Assembly (NCBI GenBank): GCA_015709215.1
Contig: JACCQN010000032.1
Coordinates: forward strand, 1 to 38,389
Reading direction: 5' to 3'
From: Bacteroidales bacterium
GTDB taxonomy: Bacteria; Bacteroidota; Bacteroidia; Bacteroidales; F082
DNA: 38,389 nucleotides
The notes under the pieces are model-generated. The model saw nothing but the letters and a program-made list of their open reading frames with translations, had not been told where the DNA came from and searched no databases. A program made the translations under genes and the position numbers. Shown here in pieces: positions 1 through 8,359 of the stretch; positions within the stretch are counted from its first letter, which is position 1; each line of letters opens with the position of its first letter.

Positions 1-82
1 TTCAAATGATTTAGATGGATTTAGAAATTGTTGTAAATTTTTGTCATGTACTTAGTTTAAAGTTAATAAAAGCCTGTAGTAA

Positions 83-120
83 AAACTAGTGTTCCAGATT
101 AACAGGAGGAACACTAGTTT
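83..120 (-). terminator. Rho-independent terminator of the outer-membrane protein gene
   Basis: A perfect 13-bp inverted repeat (83-95 with 108-120) encloses a 12-nt loop. On the minus strand it is followed by a short T run. It lies 27 bp past the stop codon of the minus-strand gene ending at 147. Confidence 0.75.
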
Positions 121-146
121 AATTAATACCATTTGAGATTTTATTT

Positions 147-872
147 TCATATCAATTTATTATTCAATTTGATTAGGATACCCAAACTAATGGAAAGAGA
201 CCGATTGTAAACATTTTGGAAATTATCGGGGGTGTCTTTTGTCCATTGATTTGAGTCATAATCAAAGTCCGTATTTTTTGCGGCTTTTGTTAATTCAAAG
301 TTGTAACGGGAATCAATAATAAACTCTACTTCTGCACAAATTGGTATTTTAATGCCTACGCCTACTAAACCTCCAAATTCTTGTTTATTGAATACTTCTG
401 TTGGGTCATAACTTAAATCATATATTATCAAATCAGAAGATGAAGTTGATATAAATGAGGTATAATTTTCTACTTTTACAAGAAATCCTATGTAAAACCC
501 TGTGTATCCATAATATTTTACTCTTTTCCCGATTTCGAAATTTGTAATTATAGGTATAGTAAAATAGTTAATATTATAATTTCCACTGTATCCGCCACCT
601 ATAAAGTTATTATCAGAAAATTTGAATCCTTTTTCCTCAAAATTAAATTCCACTTGTAATGTAAGAAATCTTGTTGCTCTATAATTTAACAATAAACCGA
701 AACTATGGCCTACTCTGTTTTTAATTTGAGTTTGATTAAAATTTTTAAAATCAAACCTGCCGTTTATACTTGACCAGGTTGCGCCATCTTTCAATCCAAG
801 AGAGAAATCTTGTGCAAATAGAAAACTCGAAGACAAGATGATAAAGGCAATTATTAGATATTTTTTTTTCAT
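147..872 (-). CDS. Outer-membrane beta-barrel protein (PorT/OMP_b-brl_2-like)
   Basis: The predicted protein has about 241 residues. It begins with a Lys-rich start, a hydrophobic signal segment and an Ala-Gln signal-peptidase site, then alternating aromatic and polar stretches typical of 8-stranded outer-membrane barrels of Bacteroidota. I chose the ATG at 872 because it directly precedes the signal peptide; an upstream in-frame ATG at 929 lies inside the terminator hairpin of the previous gene and is unlikely. The gene lies downstream of the secreted C10 protease on the same strand but is separated from it by a hairpin, so it may be transcribed independently. The barrel call rests on general pattern only. 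Ligand or substrate is unknown. Confidence 0.7.
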   Translation of the reverse strand: MKKKYLIIAFIILSSSFLFAQDFSLGLKDGATWSSINGRFDFKNFNQTQIKNRVGHSFGLLLNYRATRFLTLQVEFNFEEKGFKFSDNNFIGGGYSGNYNINYFTIPIITNFEIGKRVKYYGYTGFYIGFLVKVENYTSFISTSSSDLIIYDLSYDPTEVFNKQEFGGLVGVGIKIPICAEVEFIIDSRYNFELTKAAKNTDFDYDSNQWTKDTPDNFQNVYNRSLSISLGILIKLNNKLI

Positions 873-891
873 AGTAATACATATTGTTAAA

Positions 892-930
892 CTTGATTCA
901 GGCAGGAACATGTTACCTGCCTGAATCAAG
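892..930 (-). terminator. Hairpin terminator after the C10 protease gene
   Basis: A perfect 15-bp inverted repeat (892-906 with 916-930) encloses a 9-nt loop. It starts 6 bp past the stop codon of the gene ending at 937. On the minus strand only three T follow, so termination strength is uncertain, but the stem is very stable. Confidence 0.7.
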
Positions 931-936
931 AAAAAG

Positions 937-2775
937 TTATTTGGAAATAATTACCTTTTCTAAAAGAATGCTATTCCTTGAAGAGAGTTTGATAATATAC
1001 AAACCGGAGGAAACATCATTTGTGTTGATAACAATTTTCCGATTAGGACTTTTAATAGATTTAACAGTTTCACCCTGATTATTAATTAATTCAACTACTG
1101 AATAGTTAACTGAATTTGGCACATAAATATTGATGATGTTACTGGCGGGGTTAGGATAGATTCGCACTTCATTTTGCAACTCGTTGCATTCAACATTAGT
1201 CAAAGATTCACCTGACTTATTTATTTTGACCTCCTTTCCCAAGGGGTTTGAGCCTCTGCTACAATTTTCAATATATATTGTCTTTGTTTGCCATGGACCA
1301 GGAACACCATGATTTAAAGCCCTGCACCAAAGGGTTGCAGTGCCGTAGTGATGACTCCAAACTGATGCATATCGACCATTCCATGTTACGCCTGCTGCAT
1401 AAATACCTGTTATATCCCATTCATAAGAAGTCGTTTTGTAAACTGTAGGAACAAAATAATCAACTTCAATATCTCGACAATGAGGGGAGCAAGCAGGTTC
1501 AGATATATAACTTGGTTGAGCAGGAGGGTCGTAAGTGAGGTTTGGAGGTGTAATATCCGCAACAGCAGCCTGGTTATAATTGAAATTGAAATTTCCTGGT
1601 GTCAAATCTGAGAGATAATAGTATCCATTTTGGCTTCCGCCCCATCCCCAATTCACATGAAATACTGCATAATAAGTACAGCATTCTGTTTGCATTTTAA
1701 TATAACCATCCAAAACAAATGCATGGCCGCCTGTTCCTGTACCTACGTAAAATATTGGTTTATTGTACGTTAAATTATTTCGCAATAAACTCTCCCAACC
1801 AGAGTTTGAATAATTATCTTTCTCAATATATTGAGATAAAGATGAGTAATCAAAATAGCCTTCTAAGGAATTTGGAACTTTATAAATTTCGTTCGAAGAA
1901 ATACCTGAACCATTATAACCATAATCCATATCAACAGAAACACCACAATGATATATTAAAGTAGAAACTGCATCAATTAAATTAGATGATGATTTTCCAT
2001 CAGTTGGCAAACCGCTTCCTGTTAGAACATTTGGCATCGCATCCCAATCATAAGTAGTAGTACCAAAATTTGCAGATTGATAACCATATCCATCTGGATT
2101 ACTTGCGCCATCATAGTATCCGTGTGAACCTGTGCCATTTGTTGGATAATCCCAATATTTCATTACCTGCGCCATTGCTAATGCTACACAACCATTAGGA
2201 ACATGGTTGCAATAATTTACCGGATAAGATGGGGCTTTTACATCATATGGACATTTATCATTATAATAACAATTCTGATTCCATGTTGTTGTAAGTAATG
2301 GGTTGACAATAAAGTATTTAGGCCATATTTCGCAATTACTATCCCTATTGTTGTCAGAATTTGTATAGAATGACCACAATGAAAGTGTTTCATCAGAACC
2401 TTTGATTCGATTTTTAATAGCATAGTCAATTTGGTCTTTGTAGTGTTGGATTAAGTCAATTAATGCTGGAGGTTGATTTTCTTCCTGATATTTACCAGTT
2501 AAAGAAAAGCCTAAGATAGGAACAACGGCATCATCGGTCGAAACAATTGTGAAACCATCTCTAAAATTGAAAATGTAAATTAAGATTTCATTCTCTTTTT
2601 TTTGAGTAAGAGTTTCTAAAACAGATGGAGTTTCAGTTGTAGAACCATTAATTTGCTCATATTGTATAACATAATAGTTTTTTGCAATAGTTTCTGCGAC
2701 TTCAATCTCAACCTTTTTTGCAAAAAGGGAGAAAGTAAACATGACCAGTAAGGTCAAAATATAAAATTTTTTCAT
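937..2775 (-). CDS. Secreted C10-family (streptopain-like) cysteine protease with T9SS tail
   Basis: The protein has 612 residues. Order: signal peptide (about 1-19); a Spi_C10-type propeptide region (about 20-135); a peptidase C10 catalytic domain (about 155-410); a linker; a T9SS type A sorting tail (about 537-612) starting at a YPNPA motif. The catalytic Cys is probably C196 in the NGCVALAMAQ motif and the catalytic His H351 in GGHAFVLDGY. The NWGWGG motif at 375-380 is characteristic of C10 enzymes. The family (SpeB, interpain, periodontain) makes endopeptidases produced as zymogens. The tail predicts export through the T9SS and anchoring at or release from the cell surface. A promoter-like box lies at 2810-2817. 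The family call is firm; substrates are unknown. Confidence 0.92.
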   Translation of the reverse strand: MKKFYILTLLVMFTFSLFAKKVEIEVAETIAKNYYVIQYEQINGSTTETPSVLETLTQKKENEILIYIFNFRDGFTIVSTDDAVVPILGFSLTGKYQEENQPPALIDLIQHYKDQIDYAIKNRIKGSDETLSLWSFYTNSDNNRDSNCEIWPKYFIVNPLLTTTWNQNCYYNDKCPYDVKAPSYPVNYCNHVPNGCVALAMAQVMKYWDYPTNGTGSHGYYDGASNPDGYGYQSANFGTTTYDWDAMPNVLTGSGLPTDGKSSSNLIDAVSTLIYHCGVSVDMDYGYNGSGISSNEIYKVPNSLEGYFDYSSLSQYIEKDNYSNSGWESLLRNNLTYNKPIFYVGTGTGGHAFVLDGYIKMQTECCTYYAVFHVNWGWGGSQNGYYYLSDLTPGNFNFNYNQAAVADITPPNLTYDPPAQPSYISEPACSPHCRDIEVDYFVPTVYKTTSYEWDITGIYAAGVTWNGRYASVWSHHYGTATLWCRALNHGVPGPWQTKTIYIENCSRGSNPLGKEVKINKSGESLTNVECNELQNEVRIYPNPASNIINIYVPNSVNYSVVELINNQGETVKSIKSPNRKIVINTNDVSSGLYIIKLSSRNSILLEKVIISK

Positions 2776-3222
2776 TTTTTTTGATTTTAGTTAAACATTA
2801 ATTGAAACACAAACCTAAGTTGAAGTAGGCTTCAATTTTATAGACAATAAAAGAATTGAATTTTTATAAACATCAAGTGAGTCCCAGAATCGGGTTGGCA
2901 ATTATAACTTTGTAAGGCTTTCTATGCTAGCATAAAAAGCCTGTTCGCATCATACTTATTTTTGCCCAGACAATGGATAATTTTGCAGTCTTTGGATATT
3001 GTCATCTCCATTTGTGTTTGTATTTGATAAAATTACAAAAAAAATTTAAAAGTCAATGTTTATCTTTGAGTTTTATTTTTATGTTTTTATGTATTAAGTC
3101 TTTTTTAGTGCGCTGGCTAAGATTTAAACTCTTTTGGTTTTTTCGTTTTGGCATTTTGTGTTGGTAAAAAAACAAATGTGTTTAAATGTGCGTAGGCTTT
3201 TTCGCCTTGTTGCCAACGTGGA
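2776..3222. other. Intergenic region with promoter-like boxes and a hairpin but no gene
   Basis: No convincing coding frame was found; a 64-codon plus-strand frame at 2973 is low-complexity, rich in Phe and Leu, and not credible. Three plus-strand TAnnTTTG boxes occur at 2905-2912, 2957-2964 and 2978-2985. A hairpin (2915-2942) with a 7-bp outer stem and a 4-bp inner stem follows the first box. The region may be the orphaned upstream part of a gene lost when the IS21-type element arrived. Confidence 0.4.
2810..2817 (-). promoter_or_regulatory. Bacteroidota-type -7 box before the C10 protease
   Basis: On the minus strand this reads TAGGTTTG, matching TAnnTTTG, 35 bp before the start codon. 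No convincing -33 TTTG was seen at the usual spacing. A 6-bp inverted repeat (2820-2835) sits just upstream. Confidence 0.4.
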
Positions 3223-3238
3223 TAAACCGGTTCAAAGT

Positions 3239-3387
3239 GTGCCACTGATTCCGGAGTGATTGTGCCACTTGTACCGGTTCAAAGAGTGCCAGCTAAACCG
3301 GAGCAAGCTGTGCCACTCAAACTGGTTCAAAGTGTGCCACTCAAACCGGCCTTATTGTGCCACTTATACCGAAGCAAAGTGTGCCAC
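3239..3387 (+). repeat. Seven-copy terminal repeat array of the IS21-type element
   Basis: A TGTGCCAC core recurs seven times at intervals of 22, 23, 26, 23, 23 and 24 bp. The intervening bases often resemble TnAAACCGGTTCAAAG. The array matches the two inverted copies at 4168-4197. It is most likely a set of transposase-binding sites. Confidence 0.75.
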
Positions 3388-3435
3388 AAAATGAAGTTAA
3401 GGCATAAAAATGTAAACAAACATAAATTCTACCGT

Positions 3436-3466
3436 ATAATCTTTGAAAACTAAAATCAAAGATTAT
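3436..3466. promoter_or_regulatory. Inverted repeat overlapping the putative istA start
   Basis: A perfect 11-bp inverted repeat (3436-3446 with 3456-3466) with a 9-nt spacer ends on the ATG at 3465. That ATG opens a 44-codon frame whose first residues resemble the usual beginning of IstA proteins. It could be an operator or translational hairpin of the lost istA. Confidence 0.4.
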
Positions 3467-3483
3467 GGCCGCAAAAAAGGTAG

Positions 3484-4080
3484 AACTTATGGGAAAACAG
3501 GCAAGGCAACAAAATAAAAAAACTCATTACCACAGCTCGTTTCCGAAGCATTGCCACACTGAACGATATCGACTATACAGCAAATCGTCAGCTGGATAAA
3601 GGGCTCTTTCAACGACTGGCCATGCTTGATTTTATTAAAAATCATGAAAATATCATCATCACTGGAGCCACCGGAACAGGTAAAAGCTACCTTGCACAAG
3701 CGCTTGGTCATCAAGCCTGTATGATGCTTATTAAAACACGCTATTTTAACACTTCAAGACTACTTGATAACCTAAAACTGGCACGGCTGGAAGGCACCTA
3801 CACCAAAACACTACAACAAATTGAAAAAACCGAGCTGGTTCTCCTGGATGATTTTGGCCTCTCGGGCTTTGACAACCAGTCCCGTCAAATACTGATGGAT
3901 ATCATTGAAAGCAAGTATGATCGCTCATCACTGATTATCAGTTCCCAATTACCGGTATCTCTCTGGCATGAAATTATTGGTGAAGGAACTGTAGCTGATG
4001 CTATACTGGATCGTCTGGTGAACTCGTCTCATCGTTTACAACTCAAAGGCGACTCGCTGAGACAAAATAAACTCCTCTAA
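3484..4080 (+). pseudogene. istB: istB fragment (IS21 helper ATPase), 5' end missing
   Basis: The open frame runs from just after a TAG at 3481 to the stop at 4080, about 198 codons against about 250 for intact IstB. The missing part is the N-terminal helical domain. The AAA+ core is complete: a Walker A GATGTGKS at about 3664-3687, a Walker B LVLLDDFG near 3835, the SQLPVSLWHEIIG motif and the terminal LKGDSLR motif. The first internal ATG is at 3622, inside the domain, so a functional product is doubtful. IstB normally assists the IstA integrase in target capture. No istA is present nearby. Confidence 0.85.
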
Positions 4081-4296
4081 TAAAATGGAAATCATAATCA
4101 AATTAAGGTGACAATTAACAATCAAATTAATGTTTAATTTTGGCCTTGAATTTATGCGCGTTTACACTGGCACAAATACTCCGGTTTAGCTGGCACATAT
4201 TGAACCTGTATTAGCCAATTATTCCGAATTGGATAAAAACAAGCATAAAAAGTCTGAAAGAAATAGTCCTGAATATTGTTTTTCTCGTCCTTTAGT

Positions 4297-5646
4297 TTAG
4301 TTTGGTGCAGGTACTTGTCTCCATAATTCATCCGCGACCGGTTTCCAGCTTCTTGCTGCATGGACGGTCTTTGCACAGAGATTGTGCACATCTTCCGGAT
4401 GCTCCAGATCGGTTGATTTCGCTGCTGTTTTATCAACCATTTCAGCCAGTTTATATTCGTGATCCAGCAAAGGACAGGGGCGTAGCATATTTTCACTAAA
4501 CGGTTGATTCTGTTTATATTGCATAAATAGAGAGGATTGATATGCTTCCAATAGGGTTGTTTCGTGAATATTTGAATCTGAATAATGAATAAATGCACAC
4601 GGTTCTATATCGCCATTTGCATTGATATGCAGAAAGCTGCGCCCGCCCGCGATACAACCGTTCACATATTCGCCGTCGTTCCAGAAATCCAAGGTAAAAA
4701 GAGGTTTACTTTTTCTGAATTTACGAATCTGCTGATACATGTACTTCCGCTGTTCCGGTGTTGCTAGCAATTCGGGGACAGCATTCACGCCAATGGGCAT
4801 GTAGGTAAAGAACCAGGCAAACATTGCCCCTTTGCCGACCATAAAATCAAAATATTCCTCACTACCAATAATTTCCGTATTTGTGCGGGTATAAGTACAT
4901 GAGTTACCGAATAACAACTTCTTGTCGTGAAGGATATCCATCGCTTTTTCAACTGCTTTATAGGTCCCTTTTCCACGGCGGGAATCAGTTTCCTTTTCAA
5001 AACCTTCCAGGCTGATGGCCGGTATAAAGTTTTTAACACGCAGCATTTCATTGGCAAAAGCTTCGTCAATGAGCGTTCCATTCGTAAAAGCAAGAAACAT
5101 GCAATCGTTATGTTTTTCGCACAGCTGGATAATATCTTTTTTCCTAACCAGTGGTTCACCCCCCGAATAGATATAAAAATAGGTGCCGAGTTCTTTTCCC
5201 TGCTGGATGATATCGTCGAGCGTGTCGTAACTCATATTCATCTTGTTCCCATAATCTGCGGCCCAGCAGCCCGTACATCTCAAATTACAGGCTGATGTAG
5301 GATCCATCAGGATTGTCCAGGGCACATTACAATGATACCTGGCACGCGATTCGTCCAGTTTGTTCCTTGCCCGGAAAACACCATTTACAAAAAAATTCTC
5401 AAATGTTTTTCTTCGAACCCCTGCATCAAGATTCCAAAAATTGTTTGCCAAAACATTCCAGTTGTTATCCGGATCAGAAAGTGCTTTTTTTACACCCGTA
5501 ATTGCATTGGTGTAATTTCCTTTCCAATCAAATTTTTCTGCCCATTTTATCAGTTGGGGCATATTATTCTGGGGATTGCTCTCCAAATAGGAAAAAGCTT
5601 GTTTTATCCCAAAACTTGCCAGACTGCTACCTAAATTTTTTTTCAT
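4297..5646 (-). CDS. Radical SAM protein of unknown substrate with SPASM-like C-terminus
   Basis: The protein has 449 residues. The 4Fe-4S/SAM motif CxxxCxxC is C120, C124 and C127 inside a DPTSACNLRCTGCWAADYG context, followed by the SAM-binding SGGEP at 161-165. The C-terminal half has further cysteines (NGCIAGG, EPCAFIHYSDSN, RPCPLLD) that could bind auxiliary clusters as in SPASM/Twitch enzymes. I recognise the sequence as a widely distributed family common in anaerobes but know of no assigned reaction. It is divergent from the AraC-type regulator at 5826, with 179 bp between the start codons, which suggests that the regulator controls it. No precursor peptide gene is visible beside it, so a peptide-maturase role is not supported. 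Radical SAM membership is certain. Confidence 0.88.
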   Translation of the reverse strand: MKKNLGSSLASFGIKQAFSYLESNPQNNMPQLIKWAEKFDWKGNYTNAITGVKKALSDPDNNWNVLANNFWNLDAGVRRKTFENFFVNGVFRARNKLDESRARYHCNVPWTILMDPTSACNLRCTGCWAADYGNKMNMSYDTLDDIIQQGKELGTYFYIYSGGEPLVRKKDIIQLCEKHNDCMFLAFTNGTLIDEAFANEMLRVKNFIPAISLEGFEKETDSRRGKGTYKAVEKAMDILHDKKLLFGNSCTYTRTNTEIIGSEEYFDFMVGKGAMFAWFFTYMPIGVNAVPELLATPEQRKYMYQQIRKFRKSKPLFTLDFWNDGEYVNGCIAGGRSFLHINANGDIEPCAFIHYSDSNIHETTLLEAYQSSLFMQYKQNQPFSENMLRPCPLLDHEYKLAEMVDKTAAKSTDLEHPEDVHNLCAKTVHAARSWKPVADELWRQVPAPN

Positions 5647-5777
5647 CGCACATTTTATTTAAAGTAACTAATTTATCAACCTTTTCCATTTTCTACTCTC
5701 GTTTTCGTACAGTAAAAATAGCTGATATAAAATTAAAAAAAAAGGCATTTAATCCATTATTATTGGAAGAAATGGCT

Positions 5778-5785
5778 TATTTTTG
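5778..5785 (+). promoter_or_regulatory. Bacteroidota-type -7 box before the AraC-type regulator
   Basis: This reads TATTTTTG (TAnnTTTG), 40 bp before the ATG at 5826. No -33 TTTG is seen at the expected spacing. Confidence 0.4.
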
Positions 5786-5825
5786 TTCAATTATCGACAT
5801 ATTTCCTAATTTAGTATAAAAAAAG

Positions 5826-6701
5826 ATGTACAATAAAGCAATTTCTCTTTTCGACTGGCGATCTGATATCAATCTTGAGAAAGCGGATGCCATCGGTGAA
5901 GACTTGATATTACTCGAAGATCCGGTGATTCATTCATCCTTCAACAATCCCTTTAAGGTAGATATCACAGCGGTAATTATTTGTACGATGGGAAGCATTG
6001 AAGGAAATGTGAATTTAAAGCATTTTATCCTGAAGGCTCCTGCCCTGTTTGTGGTATTACCGCATCAAATACTCGAACTCTGCGCTTACAGTAGAGATTT
6101 CTATGGTTATTACATTATCATGTCACATCAATCTATTGACAGATTGACAGCAGTTTACATCAAAAATCTGCATACTTTGAGAAATGCAGTAAAAGATGAT
6201 CCCTGGACACCGCTTTCGAAAGAAAATATGGAGAGGATGCTGCTTTACTTCAAAGCAATTCAGCGGATCATCCGGGTAGAAGATAATATACACAGGGTTA
6301 AAATAACAGAATTACTGGCGCAGGCGATGTATCTTGAGATAGAAAATGTTTTTCATAAATCGATGAAAAGTGTAAAGAAATCGAAACGGGCAATATTGAC
6401 AGAACGTTTTATGGACCTTTTAGAACATAATTATCAAGTACATCGCGACGTTGAATTTTATGCTGATAAATTGTCTTTGACCCCAAAATACCTGTCGAAA
6501 ATTATTCATGAGGACACGGGCAGTTCTGCCATTGAATGGATAAATAATTACGTGCTGTTGGAAGCAAAGGCATTACTTAAATCGACCGACCTCACGATTC
6601 AGCAAATCAGTGTACAACTAAATTTCCCTAGTCAGTCGCACTTTGGTAAATACTTTAAGAATCATACAAATCTTTCGCCGAAAGAATATCGATTGAAATA
6701 A
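5826..6701 (+). CDS. AraC-family transcriptional regulator
   Basis: The protein has 291 residues. The C-terminal about 100 residues contain two helix-turn-helix units typical of AraC/XylS proteins: one around YADKLSLTPKYLSKII, the second around TIQQISVQLNFPSQSHFGKYFK, closing with the NLSPKEYR signature. The N-terminal about 170 residues would be the cupin-like sensory domain, but no ligand can be read from it. It starts 179 bp from the divergent radical SAM gene, its likeliest target. No other gene follows it on the same strand before the IS1595-type remnant. Family assignment is firm; effector and regulon are unknown. Confidence 0.9.
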   Translation: MYNKAISLFDWRSDINLEKADAIGEDLILLEDPVIHSSFNNPFKVDITAVIICTMGSIEGNVNLKHFILKAPALFVVLPHQILELCAYSRDFYGYYIIMSHQSIDRLTAVYIKNLHTLRNAVKDDPWTPLSKENMERMLLYFKAIQRIIRVEDNIHRVKITELLAQAMYLEIENVFHKSMKSVKKSKRAILTERFMDLLEHNYQVHRDVEFYADKLSLTPKYLSKIIHEDTGSSAIEWINNYVLLEAKALLKSTDLTIQQISVQLNFPSQSHFGKYFKNHTNLSPKEYRLK

Positions 6702-6846
6702 TTTTACAACCCTTATTTTCTTTAAGGCTACAGTCGATACACCCATGAAGAAGGTGAATGCCGTTGCTTCAAAATCTTAGGAAAAATGTAACTTTTTGTG
6801 AATCATTTTTCCGGAGAGATGGATTAAATTTGCATGCATTATAGAT

Positions 6847-7746
6847 TCAATAATCACAGAAGTGCCTGCTTACGATCAGATTAAAATCAATTTTGAATGA
6901 TCTGATGAAATCCCTCAATTCAGAAATTTTCTGATTAACATGTTGTACATGGTAAATACCTTTTACAATTTGTCCTTTTGATGCATTGATTTTCACGTGC
7001 TTTAATTTATTGTTCTTAGAAAAGGCTGTATTGCTTCTATGACTGTCTGTGCAGAGTGTTACGTCCTTTGCAAGCTTGCCATTGAGAACTTTGTCAATAT
7101 CTGATTTGCTAATTCTGCCTCGTGTAGCAACTACAAAAGACTGATTTCCTTGTCTGTCAACCGTAGAAATAACAGCCACCTGATCTTGCCCGATTCCTCT
7201 TTGTTTTTTTACTTTTAGGGATTTACCTCGCTTACGTGGCGGTCGGTTAAGGTTTTTGTTACCTTTTTCTGAATGCGCTATGAACATCTCATCGCTCTCA
7301 ACAATACCACTAAAAGTCACTTCCTGATTAACCTTACCAATTGCTGTCAACACTTTGTGGCGCCAATCAAAGGAGGTTTGAAGGCTTATGTGGGTTAGAT
7401 CAGCACACTTTCTAAGGCTATAACCTTGAAGCATGTGTCGGATATATGTATGCAATAGTTCTGGTTTTTTTAACCAGCTGATAAATGTGCCGCTCGACTG
7501 GCGGTATTGACGGCCACAATCTTTGCAGAGATATACCTGCTGTCCCTGTTGGTGACCATTACGTCTGAAGTTGGTGCTCTGGCATTCAGGACATGAAGGT
7601 CCACAGCTTTGATGATGTGTTGACTGTTTTTCGCGAACATCTACCGCTGATGCTGTAAGTAGTTGCTCTATCTCTTTGATAATCATATCTTGCTGAGAAC
7701 TACTGAGCGATTTAAACCTCGTTGTTATTTCGACTAACCTATCCAT
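6847..7746 (-). pseudogene. IS1595-family transposase, probably C-terminally truncated
   Basis: The open frame has 299 residues. The N-terminus carries a zinc ribbon (CPEC...CKDCGRQYRQ), then the IS1595/ISXO2 DDE-type core with a first Asp in VESDEMF, a second in LCTDSHRSN, and HVQHVN where the family has its third catalytic position (often Asn). After RDFIRSF the sequence stops matching the family: the usual tail with the G-V-A/S-T-K-Y-L and N-Y-L motifs is absent, and no other frame on that strand restores it. I saw no terminal inverted repeats on either side. It is best read as an IS remnant that lost its 3' end. Confidence 0.75.
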
Positions 7747-7852
7747 GATAATTTGCTTAAAAGTTTATGAAAAAAAATATTATTTAGAACTAAGCCAAAA
7801 ATTATTAGTAATATTGAGAAAATTAAAAAAATTCAGAAAGAGAAACGACATT

Positions 7853-8359
7853 ATGACTAAACAAGAGATAAAACAAAAAGAGGAAAAACTTCTTGAAATG
7901 ACAAGAGCCTTTTGTACTCAAAAATTAGATGATGAATATTTTCAATTATGCGAAAAGTTAGTTAAAAAGCTTGGCCGAAAAAGAGACGTTCCGTTTCAGA
8001 GAGGTAAAATAGAGATTTGGGCAGCCGCCGTCATTTATGCTATCGGGTCGATAAATTTCTTGTTTGATAAGTCATTTGAACCTTATATAACAGCTGACCA
8101 GATTAGTGAATACTTTGGGACTAAAAATTCAACGGTATCAAACAAAGCACGTGATATTAAGGATATGTTTGATATGTGGTATTATAGTCCAGAGTTTTCT
8201 ACACAAAGAATGACGGAATCAAATCCATTTAATAAAATGGTTATGGTTGATGGATTTCCTGTGCCGATTGATACTTTGCCTGATGATTTGCAGCAAATGG
8301 TAAAAGAGGTAAGAGCTAGAGGAGAAGATATAGAATTTCACATCAATAAAGATGAATAA
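7853..8359 (+). CDS. DUF6398-like protein
   Basis: The predicted protein has 168 residues. The central part (DEEYFQLCEKLVKKLGRKR, then an IWAAAVIYAIGSINFLFD stretch and a helix-turn-helix-like segment around ITADQISEYFGTKNSTVSNKARDI) resembles the DUF6398 domain, which often accompanies SEC-C zinc-binding proteins. I chose the ATG at 7853; the frame is open back to 7745, but that part lies in the upstream region of the IS1595 transposase and is Lys/Leu-rich with no family resemblance. The segment resembling a winged HTH suggests nucleic-acid binding, but this is inference. It stands alone between the IS remnant and a 500-bp gap, as an accessory gene would. Confidence 0.6.
   Translation: MTKQEIKQKEEKLLEMTRAFCTQKLDDEYFQLCEKLVKKLGRKRDVPFQRGKIEIWAAAVIYAIGSINFLFDKSFEPYITADQISEYFGTKNSTVSNKARDIKDMFDMWYYSPEFSTQRMTESNPFNKMVMVDGFPVPIDTLPDDLQQMVKEVRARGEDIEFHINKDE

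Larger units (their letters stand above)
3223..4206. mobile_element. Internally deleted IS21-family element
   Basis: The left part carries seven repeats of a TGTGCCAC core, at 3239, 3261, 3284 (variant), 3310, 3333, 3356 and 3380, spaced 22-26 bp. The right part carries two inverted copies of the core (4168 and 4191, 23 bp apart). The outermost left and right copies share a GGTTCAA...TGTGCCA pattern in inverted orientation. Multiple terminal transposase-binding repeats are an IS21 hallmark. Between them only a 5'-truncated istB remains; full IS21 elements of about 2-2.5 kb carry istA and istB. Exact ends and target duplications were not determined. Confidence 0.8.

Noticed and set aside
2973-3167. 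64-codon Phe/Leu-rich frame
   Set aside because: Low-complexity AT-rich sequence with no family resemblance.
3239-3387. Possible CRISPR-like array of about 23-bp repeats
   Set aside because: The repeats are short and variable, the intervening sequence is itself repeat-like, no cas gene is near, and inverted copies lie at the other end of the element. They are IS21 terminal repeats.
3256-3453. 65-codon Val/Pro/Lys-rich frame
   Set aside because: It is the repeat array read as protein; the residues simply follow the 23-bp unit.
7745-7852. 36-residue N-terminal extension of the DUF6398-like protein
   Set aside because: It lies in the upstream region of the IS1595-type transposase, is Lys/Leu-rich and has no family resemblance; the ATG at 7853 fits better.
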